A DNA stretch of 64,000 bases from Carnegiea gigantea. Taxonomy: Eukaryota; Streptophyta; Magnoliopsida; Caryophyllales; Cactaceae. The notes under the pieces were generated by a model. That model saw nothing but the letters and a program-made list of their open reading frames with translations, searched no databases and had not been told where the DNA came from. The DNA lies in NCBI GenBank assembly GCA_029747015.1, contig JAKOGI010001544.1:62501-126500 (forward strand), read 5' to 3'. Positions 9,742 to 20,878 of this stretch are shown here, piece by piece; the first letter of the stretch is position 1, and every line of letters starts with the position of its first letter. The position numbers were made by a program, and so were the translations under genes.

Positions 9742-12700
9742 TGTAATAGCCCGACCCTAAATCATATTTATTTATTTAATTAAGTTATGTTATTAATTTT
9801 TCATATTTATTTTTCTCATTTAATCATCCCGATTAAGAGAATTGATTTGGGGCTCTACTTTGCAATTCGAGTTTCATTTATCGAAAATTTTCGGAAAAAT
9901 TGATAGTAGGCCTTGATAATTATGATTTAAGTGATTAAATTATTTTTCATGACACTACAAGCTTTTTAATCTCGCACTTCGGAAAAAAAAATAAACCAAA
10001 AAAATTAATTTGCAAACGCACCCGGTTTCAGCTCTTTTTCGAACCCGAGCCCGTTTAAGGCCGATTTCGGTCCAATGAGACTTGGGTACATTTGTTTAGC
10101 TAATTACCCTTAATTAGACCTAATTTATACTTAGTAAAAAGTAGGTTTCAGCACTTTAAATATCAACCAAGTTTTTTTACTTCATTTTCCACCAAGCAAA
10201 TATTCAAGTCACTTTCTCTCTCTTCTTCTCTCCTCCTTCTCTCTACCCAAGGCTAGCAGGCCCCCCAACCCCTATTGTGGTGTTTTCCAGCCACTTTTCA
10301 GCTAGCCTCCGGTAAGGATTGCAACCCCTAACAACCTCCGTCCATTGGCTACTATCTTCCATCCTAAAAATCACCAAACATCATCTCCATCACCACTTTT
10401 GTTCAAGTTCAAAGTAAGTAGCTTTAATCTTGTTCTTCGGATTTATGGTTTTTGCTTCTTGTTTTAGTTGTTTTAATGATGGATCATGTTGTTTTGATTG
10501 AATTAAGAGTTATCTTGGTGATGGATCATGGTGAAGTTGAAGTTGGATTATGCTAGGGTTAGGGTTACTTCTTAATCATGCTAGTTTAAGTTTGAAGTGA
10601 TGGATTTATATTATTTTATATTTGATTTTGCAATCCTTATCATTATAAATGATTATGGTAATGTTGCTATGGTTTTGGATGAATTAAAGAGTGATTTTAG
10701 TGGGTGGTTACATGAAGAAAAGATGAAACTAGGTGATTTAGAGCTGGAAAACACACCAAAAATAGGGGTCTGTTTATGAATAAACTGGTATTTCGTGGGA
10801 CATGAAAAAATTATGATTTTTGGTGTGACGATACTGCAATAAGTTAGCTTTCACTAAGCTCTAGAATTACTTAATTCAGAGTTGTACAAACAAAGTTATG
10901 GCCACTTTACTGAAGACTGCGCAGAATACATTGAAACTGGGAGCAGTTTTAAATAGTGGACTTTACGAAAAAACTGATATTGATTGGCTCATTGAAAATT
11001 TGTAATTTTTGGTGTGTGGATAGATCAATGAGTTAGCGTTCACATTCTTTTTGATTCGCCTTAATCCGAGTTCTGTACAAAACGTTATGGTCGTTTTGCT
11101 ACGACTGCACAGATTGAACTGAAATTGTACACGTTTGTGTTCTACCCTAGTTTTAGGGACCTTACTATGTGAATTATACTTTGTGTCCTAAATAAACATT
11201 TTAGTGGACATTATAAGCTTTTCATATTTGGGTTTTACATTTTATTTGGAGGTCAGGAGTGAAAGATATAGATTTTTTAATGCAGACCATCAAATGATAA
11301 TATGACTGAATACAGAAATCATGACATTTGGAAATATTTTTAGAAGTTTCTATATAATTATGGGTATTGCAAGGAAATTACAAAGTGTAGCGAGTTCAAC
11401 AAGTGTGATTATGTATAGAAGCTTACTTGGGTTGAAAACCAAGTTAAATGAGCATGAAAATGAAATTTGGGAAGTGAGCAGAGTAATGACTCAAAATCAG
11501 TGTCCATCGAACCAAGTTGGTGTTATTTGAGCTTTTATGAACCTCACAACACCTCTCCTGACATTAAGCCTTCTATTATTCATTTCAGAAGCATTACACT
11601 TTTCATTATCCATTTTGGAAATATCAGAAACCCATATTTCATTTATACCAATTAAGATCTTTTCATTATCACCTCAATCATTCCAATTTGGTCTATTTTG
11701 TTTCAGTTTGTTGTATTTCAAGTTCAATAACCCTAATTGATTTATTTTTCAAATCATTTTATTGTAACTTATCTTATATTGAATTATTGGAATTGTGCAA
11801 GCTTTTTAATTAATCAATTTTCATTACAACGAGAGTAAATATTGTTTACTACTGCATTTACCTATAATTACATTTCTTTAGTAGAATCGGAGCCTAGTCT
11901 ATCGTTTCTATTGTGCATAAGTATTATTAAGTGCAATATCATTTTAAAGACGTCAGGTACGTCCATTGCCTGTATCTTTAGAAATCAGAGTTCATTTATC
12001 AAAGTATCACGTTTGGTAAGTACATCAATGAATCAATTTACACAGTGATTTATCAGTTAATTAGTGACCCCATCAATTATCATCTATAGGGCATTCGCCC
12101 TTCAGTTACCCGCACGGCTTCAGACCAGGTCCACGATCGGCTTGGCAGGTATACACCTATCCATAGATCGTAATAGTATCAAGGGGTTCACTATCAGATA
12201 ATAATTAGCAATACAGTTTTATATTCATCTCATTCCCTGTTTTGACCTTAAATGAATTGCAAAGTGGGCCTAATCAGTGTTTCAATAATCATTTAACAAT
12301 TTAGGAATACATGTACTGAACTTCGGCTTACAGTTCAAAATGTTTTTCATGTTTTGTTTTAAGCAAATGCTCAGAGAATTGCCCTCATGCTAGCAAAGCA
12401 GCGGAAGAGAATAAGTTGAGTAAGAACATCTGTATGAATCAGCGGTGATACAGTCTATGCATACTTTAGAGCTGTATTTTGAATTCTTCGGTGCATGAGG
12501 ATGTAGATTATATGGTGAATTATCTTACTATGATTTATAAACCTTACATTGGTTAACACTTGATTGTAAATGGACGATTATGTGTGAATGCGTATAGTTG
12601 AGGTTATGCTTAACTATGTTATTCTGGAACACATACTTCAAGCCTGGTCCTTTGGGACGGCAGTAATGCCCCTATCATTGGATTTATCATATTACAATTG

Positions 12701-12756
12701 GGTGATTTATTAAGGAGAATATAAACAGTGAAACATGTTTAATTTGGGGTGTTACA
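9742..12756 (+). mobile_element. 5' LTR of C
   Basis: 3015 bp, unusually long for an LTR. Ends GGGGTGTTACA four bases before the PBS. It contains a TTTAAATA box at 10155, then a pyrimidine-rich CTTTCTCTCTCTTC stretch near 10212, which is where a promoter and leader would be expected. Small open frames at 10597-10779 and 11537-11740 recur in the other LTR and look like chance frames. Confidence 0.93.
10155..10162 (+). promoter_or_regulatory. Possible TATA box of C 5' LTR
   Basis: TTTAAATA in the context GCACTTTAAATATCAACC, about 45 bases before a pyrimidine-rich tract. The same box stands at 18268-18275 in the 3' LTR. No transcript evidence exists here, so the start site is inferred only. Confidence 0.35.
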
Positions 12757-12760
12757 GATT

Positions 12761-12778
12761 TGGTATCAGAGCCAGGTT
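12761..12778 (+). other. Primer binding site, initiator tRNA-Met (C)
   Basis: TGGTATCAGAGCCAGGTT, the standard complement of the plant initiator tRNA-Met 3' end, starting four bases after the LTR end at 12756. Confidence 0.92.
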
Positions 12779-14639
12779 GAGATTTTCTTTATGGGATATA
12801 AAGTATGGAGTTAAGATATTGAGAAATTGGTTAGTGAGGACTGAGGATTATTATGATATCCTTGGAGATTTGTGGCACTGGTAATGTCTGGTTATCTCAC
12901 ACATATTCTACTTGTATATTCTTCTTTGTTAGATGGATCCATATAAAGTATATATAGTTTGATCTCAAGCAGCAGATTTGACAGAGATTTTGAACAACAG
13001 GTTAAAGATGTTCCAATGCATTTAGTATGTATGGCCATATGAGTCACCCATCTGAATGGTATGTCATCCTTTAGCTGGAATTGTTTATTTTTGGGATGTA
13101 GACCCTTGTACTCTGGGCGTGTGGCTCATAGAGTTTTGATCTCCGGTATATAGCCGTTGAGTTTGATTTGATATCCTTTTATACTTTTATTCAATGCAAG
13201 GGATGTGATGTAAGGCTTTAAGCCTGGAAAATGGCCAATTTGCAGGCGAAACTCTATTCGTTTCACTCCAAAAATCTCAGAATCACTAACACTCATAGCG
13301 CCAGGGTTAGGAGTTGTTACAGATGTGTCCTATGACTGATTTTGAGGTTAAATGCATAAGGAAAACCAAGTATGGGCAGAATATACAAGTTTAATCAACT
13401 TGATAGTTTTGATCATTGCACAAGGACCGACTTTGAGGTAACTTTTGTCGATGGTCAGTATAATTTACACAAGGATTTTTCATCCTGGGTTTAAGTTTTA
13501 GGAGATGTCATTCATATGAAACAAGTTTCAAGTAGATTAAAGGTTGGTTCTTTAAAACTGTTAGACAAGTCAAAGTCTGTAAATTGCGCAGAATCCTAAT
13601 GCATAAGGTCTGCGTTTAGTCAAGTTGCAGCTTATGCATTCCATTAGATAGAGATGTTTTAGTTATTCTATGTCAAAGTACAAAAAGTAAGATTTCCAAT
13701 AACCTATATTGCAGCACATTTAGAGACCAGTGGTTAATGAAATTTAGCCCAGAAGTATAATGGTACAGACTATTCAAGTCAGTGGATGCATACTACTTTG
13801 AGCTTATATTTCCTCATATTATGGGTGTCATTTTGTGCATTTCTTGGATCCAAGTGGCAATTACTTCAATATGCTTCATTGATTGCAGATATTTTCTTCT
13901 GTAACTCACAAATTTCATCTAAGTAAGCTATATGTTTTTGATGTAATATCCCCTGAATTATAGGATTTTGGAGAGTCTTGTTCTATGGTACATAAGTTTT
14001 GAAACCATTAACTATCGACGATTGCATAGAAGAGAAACTAAGGACAAAGTAGAGAGACATTTTACTTCAATCCATTGCAATTCAAGACTTGCTTAAATTA
14101 CCCAAACTCTTGTAAGCAGTCCATTGATTCCACCTCCGTTTGTGAAGTAGACATTACTCTAGAAAATATTTCACTGCACCTTCCGGTAACATACCATCTA
14201 CCATTGTCCTTGTTGGATTATCAACTGTTGGATACTCCTCACTTTGACTAGGGGCTTCATTTTTTTGTATTCATGGTATCTCCCCATCAAGTTGCATTAT
14301 CATTCACTCTGATGTTACATCTTCATCAGTTCTGGTTACCTTTTTCTATTTTTAAGAGCCCAATTGCTGCTAGTAGCTGATTTATGATTGGGATGCACCC
14401 ATATCAATAGATGATAATTTCGTAGCATGCCTAAATAGAAGGTAGATCTTAACTACACTTTGTATAGGGGTTGCTTGTTGTCTAACTTGTGGAATCCATT
14501 GCTAAGGGAAACGCGATGTGTCTACCCTTTTTGGCTGATTCAACCTCAGTTTCCTATTGAAGATCACTTTCATAAAGCTTAAGTTGGATAATTAAAATCT
14601 TTATCATGCATTTGGACTGTATCAGTGAGAAATTTTGAT
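12779..14639 (+). mobile_element. C leader region, no recognisable coding
   Basis: About 1.86 kb between the PBS and the first recognisable gag sequence, much longer than usual for this group. I see no domain on either strand. At 13942 the text TGTAATATCCCCTGAATT resembles a chromovirus LTR start, so a fragment of another element may lie here; its other end is not found. Alternatively this is decayed N-terminal gag. Confidence 0.4.
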
Positions 14640-14980
14640 GGGCTACTGCCTCTTGGAAAAATGTCTTCAGCTGATTCATACTAAAGGACTCTAGAGTGGA
14701 AAGTATGACCCAGTGGAACCTGAAGAATCGATTCAAGGAATGGAGAAAATCTTCACTGTAGTAGAGGTTCCAGAGGATAATAGGTGAACACTGAAACATT
14801 TTATCTAACGGGTGAAGCCGATATTTGGTGGTACACTTTTATGAATAGGCTCTTAAGGTATGACTTCATTTGGAGCCGATTTGTGAAAGAACTAATTACA
14901 CAGCTCTGAATTGCTAAGTGGGAACTAACAAATGCACATGGTGTGGTAGCCCAGAGCACCTTATTGCTGCCTGCTCCAGA
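14640..14980 (+). pseudogene. Gag remnant with intact zinc knuckle (C)
   Basis: Nucleocapsid/capsid protein of the retrotransposon, broken. Visible pieces: YDPVEPEESIQGMEKIF, VVEVPEDNR then a stop, and after a frameshift TGEADIWWY, the conserved W-W part of plant gypsy Gag. At 14933-14974 an intact CX2CX4HX4C zinc knuckle reads CTWCGSPEHLIAAC. Capsid sequence between the tryptophan pair and the knuckle is shortened. No continuous frame survives, and nothing upstream of about 14640 is recognisable as gag. Confidence 0.78.
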
Positions 14981-15104
14981 AGACTAAAGGCTATAGACAA
15001 GGGCTCCCACCTCCAAGGCCCGCAGTTGTAGGAAGGTCGTAGGTGTTGAGCAAGAAGGATACTGCCACCTCTGGTGCGATAGTTATTGGAACTCTCCTTT
15101 AATT

Positions 15105-15467
15105 TTGAAACCATTTTGTGTATTGATTGATTCAGTTGCCACTTATTCATTTATATTCACACGAGCTGCCATGCAAATGAACCTTAAGAATAAGAAGGCA
15201 GAAACCAATTATGGAATCAAGTTGTCCAACGACTTTAGAGTTAAGTGTTCTACATCTTATAAATTTGTTTCAATTACTATTAGTGAGATAGTTTCCCCTG
15301 AAGTTCTGATTCAATTTGACTCGTCAGACTTTGATATCATTTTGGAAATGATCTGGTTGTGTACTTCTGGGGTCAAGATAGGTTGTGACCCTAAGGTTGT
15401 TTCAAGAGATGAACAAGGGAGAGAAATATGTTTTATGGTTAAAGAGAGGAAAAACCTTGTCCTTTAA
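15105..15467 (+). pseudogene. Retropepsin-type protease domain (C pol)
   Basis: A 120-codon open frame covering the aspartic protease of C. The active-site region reads LIDSVATYSF near residues 7-16: the catalytic Asp is kept, but the following Gly, normally invariant (D-S/T-G), is Val. Further on, FDSSDFDIILEMIWL matches the second conserved block, also with Gly replaced (normally I-L-G-M). Both changes argue against activity. The Met start is just the first in-frame Met; the protein should be part of a longer polyprotein. Gag lies about 130 bp upstream and RT about 100 bp downstream in another frame. Confidence 0.85.
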
Positions 15468-15559
15468 AATCTTTTATGAAAACCAATGAGCTCTTATGTC
15501 AAGGATATATTATGTATTGGTGTTATGCTAGTAACATTCAACCGAAGGAAGAAAAAGCA

Positions 15560-16300
15560 GAAGATATCCCTATAGCTTGTGAATTTAAAGATGCTTTCCT
15601 GAAAAGTTACTGGGACTGCTCCGTAAAGAGAAATTGATGTTGAGATTGAATTAATCCCTAATGCTCAACCTATCTCTAAAACCCCGTATCGTATGGCCCC
15701 AGTTGAGCTTAAAGAACTGAAGATTCAATTAGAGAAGTCATTACCGAAGGGATTTATCATACCACGCGTGTCACGATGGGATGCCCCAATTCTATTTGTA
15801 AAGAAGAAGAATGGAACCTGGAGGTTATGTATTAATTACAGAGAGCTGAACAAGATCACCATCAAAAACACATACTCATTACCCTAAGTAGATAACTTAT
15901 TTGATCAACTGAAGGGAGCAAGATTCTGATCTAAGATTAATTTGAGGTTAAGGTACTATCAACTTAGGATTATACCTGAAGATATTCCCAAAACCACACT
16001 AAGGACCATGTTTAGGTCACTATGAATTCATTATGATGCCTTTTGGCCTAATCAATGGCTCTGCGGCCTTTATGGATCTTATGAATAGAGTTTCATACCC
16101 TATTTAGACAAGTTTGTGGTAGTGTTTATAAAAAGACATGTTGAATTACTCCAAGGATAGAGATAAGCATGTTATTCATTTGAGACAGTGTTGCAAACCT
16201 TGAAGGGACATCAATTACATAACAACTACAAAAAGCATGAGTACTGATTAAAAGCAATGGTATTTATGGAGCATATGGCTTCAAAGGATGTTATTAAGGT
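15560..16300 (+). pseudogene. Reverse transcriptase remnant (C pol)
   Basis: Starts with PIACEFKDAF and [14 protein letters not shown], then an open stretch at 15693-15887 covering the fingers and palm entry: [37 protein letters not shown]. After a stop it goes on with DQLKGA, YYQLRIIPEDIPKTT and, in another frame, [11 protein letters not shown]. At the catalytic box near 16120-16150, where F-I-D-D is expected, a one-base insertion breaks the frame and the first Asp codon is a Lys codon, so the polymerase site is lost. A GFIIPRV-type fingers motif and the overall similarity fit chromoviral pol. Confidence 0.85.
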
Positions 16301-16369
16301 TGATTTGCACAAGCTGAAAGCGGTTACAAAATGCGCAATACCCACCAATGCACTAAGCCTAGAAACTCT

Positions 16370-16690
16370 TTGAGTTTAGCATGGACTCATCGAGTCCAGG
16401 AAGGATTTGACATATTGCCTTCGCTGACCAATTTGTCGAAGCAAGCTACAAAGTTAGCAAGAAGATAAAGCGGTAGCTTATGCCTTCTAACAGCTCAAGT
16501 CTTATGAGAAGAATTACCCTACCCATTTCTCTAGTTTTTGTATTGAAAATTTAGAGACATTACTTATATGGGGTACCATGCAAGAATCAATACTGATCAT
16601 CAAAGGTTCAAGTACATCTTCACGCAAAAGAAGCTCCATCAGTTGTGGTAGATCCAATGTCAACCAAGAAAGGGAAATGTTATGGTAGAC
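16370..16690 (+). pseudogene. RNase H remnant (C pol)
   Basis: Around 16455-16530 the plus strand reads QEDKAVAYAF, stop, QLKSYEKNYPTH, the typical RNase H central block of gypsy elements. After a frameshift comes the LYGVPCKN region, then VMVDALNRK at 16679, the end of RNase H (normally A-D-A-L-S-R-K). Several short deletions and stops. It flows directly into the integrase N-terminus. Confidence 0.75.
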
Positions 16691-17848
16691 GCCCTAAATA
16701 GGAAGGCAGAACATACCTTGAATGCTGTAGTGATTACACAACTGAATCTCTTGAGAGAGTTTGAGGTCTTGGACATTCAATTAGTGTTGAATAGGGAGTT
16801 GAACGTTCAATTGCCGGTGCTTACCTTACAGCCCTCCCTGATGGAGGAAATTAGAGTGAATTAGGATAGTGATCCTGAGCTCCAAAGAATAAAGAAAAAT
16901 CTTGAGAAAGGGATTCAATTTCAGTGGACTTTGTCATGGGATTCCCTCAGAGATAGTGTATGACCGAGATCAGAGATTTCAAGCCTGTTATGGTAAGCAC
17001 TTCAAAGAGCCTTTAGAACTAGATTGAACTTTTATATTTCTTATCATCCTGAAACAGATGGGCAAGCATCTAAAAATATCAATGGATCAACTCTTCTAAG
17101 TAGGAGTCTGTAGTGCTTCACGACCTACGGCCAACATTTGCACTTGTAGAAAGTATGGAACTCCCAGTGGTCAACATTGTGATAGCACTAGTAGAGAATC
17201 CTTCATTAAACATCAGGACAAAATGACGACAAATATTGACAACAAATCATCTTATAGGTCATGAAGATCTTCTCCAGCGTTTAATAAGGTAACATATGTC
17301 AGAAGATTCCTGAAAATATCCTATTGAAATCGATAGAAACGCTATGTTGATAAAAGAAGAAGATTCCTGGACTTTCATGTATATAGCAAGGTTCTTCAAA
17401 AAGTTTTATCAATTAAGGGTGTAAGGAGATTGAACTGCAAACTAAATTGCGGTCAAGATCTTTTAGGCCATGTCAGTTTATTAAAAGGCCGAATTGCATA
17501 GATTGTCTACCAGGTCTGCCTATATAGCTCAAACACATGCATGACGTGTTTCTTGCCTCACAACTCAAGCAGTGCATTTCATATCCTAATCACGCTGTCA
17601 TAAGCAAACCCATCGCAGTCATTGCGGGCCTTGTGCTTTAAGAGCACCCAATCCAGATATTAAATCCCAGGGTTCAACAGTTAAGCATCAAGCAGATATC
17701 TCTAACCAAATTACTTTGGGCAAAGTATACCTCTTCAGAAGCTACTTGAGAATCTGACGAAGAAGTGAAAGCCGAGTATCTATATCTAGTTGAGATAACC
17801 TTGCATGTGTTAACAGAGTTCATAAGTTTCGAGGATGAAACTCTTTAA
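16682..17848 (+). pseudogene. Integrase and chromodomain remnant (C pol)
   Basis: Integrase inserts the cDNA; the chromodomain of this group binds chromatin marks and steers insertion. 16682-16864 is open and ends LTLQPSLMEEIRVN. Then DPELQRIKKNLEKG is followed by a deletion that removes the HHCC finger and much of the core. Core pieces remain near 16920-17060 (VDFVMGFPQR, YDRDQRFQACYGKHF). The C-terminal GPY-type region and the chromodomain follow in shifted frames: HDVFLASQLKQ near 17540, PIQILNPRVQQL near 17660, and SSEAT-stop-ESDEEVKAEYLYLVE near 17735-17795. The DEVKAEY-like end is the chromodomain tail, placing C in the chromoviruses. It ends at the PPT. Confidence 0.8.
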
Positions 17849-17849
17849 C

Positions 17850-17858
17850 GGGAGAAGG
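17850..17858 (+). other. Polypurine tract of C
   Basis: GGGAGAAGG, one base before the 3' LTR start at 17860. It primes plus-strand DNA synthesis in LTR elements; position and purine content fit. Confidence 0.85.
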
Positions 17859-17859
17859 T

Positions 17860-20800
17860 TGTAATAGCCCGACCCTAAATCATATTTATTTATTTAATTA
17901 AGTCATGTTATTAATTTTTCATATTTATTTATCTCATTGAATCATCCCGGTTAGGAGAATTTATTTGGGGCTCCACTTTGCAATTCGAGTTTTATTTACC
18001 GAAAATTTTCGGAAAAATTGATGGTAGGCTTCGACAATTATGATTTAAGTAATTAAATTATTTTTCATGACACCACAAGTTTCTTAATCTCGCGCTTCGG
18101 AAAAAAAAAACCAAAAAAAAATTTGCAAACGCACCCGGTTTCAGCTCTTTTCCGAACGTGAGCCCGTTTAAGGCCGATTTCGATCCAACGAGACTTGGGT
18201 ACATTTGTTTAGCTAATTACCCTTAATTAGGCCTAGTTTATACTCAGTAAAAAGTAGCTTTTAGCACTTTAAATATCAACCAAGTTTTTTTACTTCATTT
18301 TCCACCAAGCAAATATTCAAGTCACTTTCTCTCTCTTCTTCTCCCCTCCTTCTCTCTACCCAAGGCTAGCAGGCACCCCAGCCCCTATTGTGGTGTTTTC
18401 CGGATACTTTCCGCCTAGCCTCTGGTGAGGATTGCAACCCCCAACAACCTCCCTCCATTGGCTACTATCTTCCATCCTCAAAATCACCAAACATCATCTC
18501 CATCACCACTTTTTTTTTTTCAAGTTCAAAGTAAGTAGCTTTAATCTTGTTCTTCGGATTTATGGTTTTTGCTTCTTGTTTTGGTTGTTTTAATAATGGA
18601 TCATGTTGTTTTGATTGAATTAAGAGTTATCTTGGTGATGGATCATGGTGGAGTTGAAGTTGGATTATGCTAGGGTTAGGGTTACTTCTTAATCATGCTA
18701 GTTTAAGTTTGAAGTGATAGATTTGTATTATTTTGTATTTGATTTTGCAATCCTTATCATTATAAATGATTATGGTAATATTGCTGTGGTTTTGGATGAA
18801 TTAAAGAGTGATTTTAGTGGGTGGTTACATGAAGAAAAGATGAAACTAGGTGATTTAGGGCTGGGAAATAGACCCAAAACAGGGGTCTGTTTATGAATAA
18901 ATTGTTATTTCGTGGCACATGGGAAAATTATGATTTTTGATATGAAGATACCTCAATGAGTTATCTTTCAATGGGCTCTATAATTACTTAATTCCAAGTT
19001 GTACAGACAAAGTTATGGCCACTTTACTGAAGCCTACCTAGAATACATTAAAACTGGGAGCAGTTTTAAACAGTGGACTTTACAAAAAAACTGGTATTGA
19101 TTGGCTCATTGAAATTTGTGATTTTTGGTATGTGGATAGATCAATGAGTTAGATTTCACATGCTTTTTGAATCGCCTTAATCTGAGTTTTGTACAAAACG
19201 TTATGGTCGTTTTGCTACGACTGCGCAGATTAAACTAAAATTGTGCACGTCTGTGTTCTACCCTAATTTTAGGGACCTTATTATGTGAATCGTACTTTGT
19301 GTCCTAAATAAAAATTTTAGTGGACATTATGAGCTTTTCATATTGGGAGTTTACATCTTATTTGGAGGCCGAGAGCGAAAGATATGGATTTTTTAATGCA
19401 GACCATCAAACGGTAATATGAGTGAATACAGAAATCGTGACATTTGAAAATATTTTTAGAAGTTTCTATATAATTATGGGTATTATAAGAAAATTACAAA
19501 GTTTAGTGAGTTCAACAAGTGTGATTATGTATAGAAGCTTACTTGGGTTGAAAACCAAGTTAAATGAGTATGAAAATGAAATTTGAGAAGTGAGTAGAGT
19601 AATGACTCAAAATCAGTGTCCATCGAACTAAGCTGGTGTTATTTGAGCTTTTATGAACCTCACAATACCTCTCCTAACATTAAGCCTTCTATTATCTATT
19701 TCAGAAGCATTACATTTTTCATTATCCATTTCGAAAATATCAGAAACCCATATTTCATTTATATCAATTAAGATCTTTTCATTATCACCTGAATCATTCC
19801 AATTTGGTCTATTTTGTTTAAGTTTGTTGTATTTCAAGTTCAATAACCCTAATTGATTTATTTTTCAAATCATTTTGTTGTAACTTATCTTATATTGAAT
19901 TATTGGAATTGTGGAAGCTTTTGAATTAATCAATTTCCATTAGAACGGGAGTAAATATTATTTACTAACTGCATTTACCTATAATTACATTTCTTTAGTA
20001 GAATCGGGGCCTAGTTTATCGTTTTCATTGTGCATAAGTATTATCAAGTGAAATATCATTTTAAAGACATCAGGTACGTCTATTGCTTGTATCTTTAGAA
20101 ATCAGAGTTCATTTATCAAAGTATCATGTTTGGTAAGTGCATCAATGAATCAGTTTACACAGTGATTTATTAGTTAATTAGTGCCCCCATCAGTTATCAT
20201 CTATAGGGCATTCTTCCTTCAGTTACCCACACGGCTTCAGGCTAGGTCCTCGATCGGCTTCGCAAGTGTACACCTATCTATAGATTGTAACAGTATCAAG
20301 GGGTTCACTATCAGATAATAATTAGCAATGCAGTTTTATATTCATCTAATTCCCTATTTTGACCTTAAATGAATTGCAAAGCGGGCCCAATCAGTGTTTT
20401 AATGATTATTTAACAATTCAGGAATGCATGTACTGAGCTTCGGCTCACAGTTCGAAATGTTTTTCATGTTTTGTTTTAGGCAAATGCTCTGAGAATTGCC
20501 CTCATGCTAGCAAAGCAGCGGAAGAGAGTAAGTTGAGCAAGGACATCGATATGAATCAACGGTGATACAGTATGTGCATAATTTGAAGCTGTATTTTGAA
20601 TTCTTTGGTGCATGAGGATGTAGATTATATGGTGAATTATTTTACTATGGTTTATAAACTTTACATTGGTTAACACTTGATTGTGAATGGATGATCATGT
20701 GTGAATGTGTATGGTTGAGGTTATGCTTAACTATGTTATTCCAGGATACATACTTCAAGTCTGGTCCTTTGGGACGGCGGTAACGCACCTATCATTGGAT

Positions 20801-20873
20801 TTATTATATTACAATTGAGTGATTTATTAAAGAGAATATAAACAGTAAAACATGTTTAATTTGGGGCGTTATA
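17860..20873 (+). mobile_element. 3' LTR of C
   Basis: 3014 bp, collinear with 9742-12756 with scattered substitutions and short indels, for example a longer T-run near 18513. Ends GGGGCGTTATA (CA changed to TA), followed by the ATTTT duplication and B's LTR. Confidence 0.93.
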
Positions 20874-20878
20874 ATTTT
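20874..20878. repeat. Target-site duplication of C, right copy
   Basis: ATTTT, identical to 9737-9741 on the left of C. The interrupted stretch is continuous at about 29200 in B's other LTR. Confidence 0.9.

Larger units (their letters stand above)
9742..20873 (+). mobile_element. Chromovirus (Tekay/Del-like) Ty3/gypsy element C
   Basis: The best preserved element here, 11.1 kb. LTRs of 3015 and 3014 bp (9742-12756 and 17860-20873) start TGTAATAGCCC and end GGGGTGTTACA/GGGGCGTTATA. Inside are a PBS matching initiator tRNA-Met, gag with a zinc knuckle, protease, reverse transcriptase, RNase H, integrase and a chromodomain-like tail, then a PPT. The order protease, RT, RNase H, integrase, chromodomain defines a chromovirus. 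It is flanked by perfect ATTTT duplications (9737-9741 and 20874-20878). The first ~120 bp of the LTRs differ at about 7 positions by hand count. All coding domains are broken. Confidence 0.93.
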
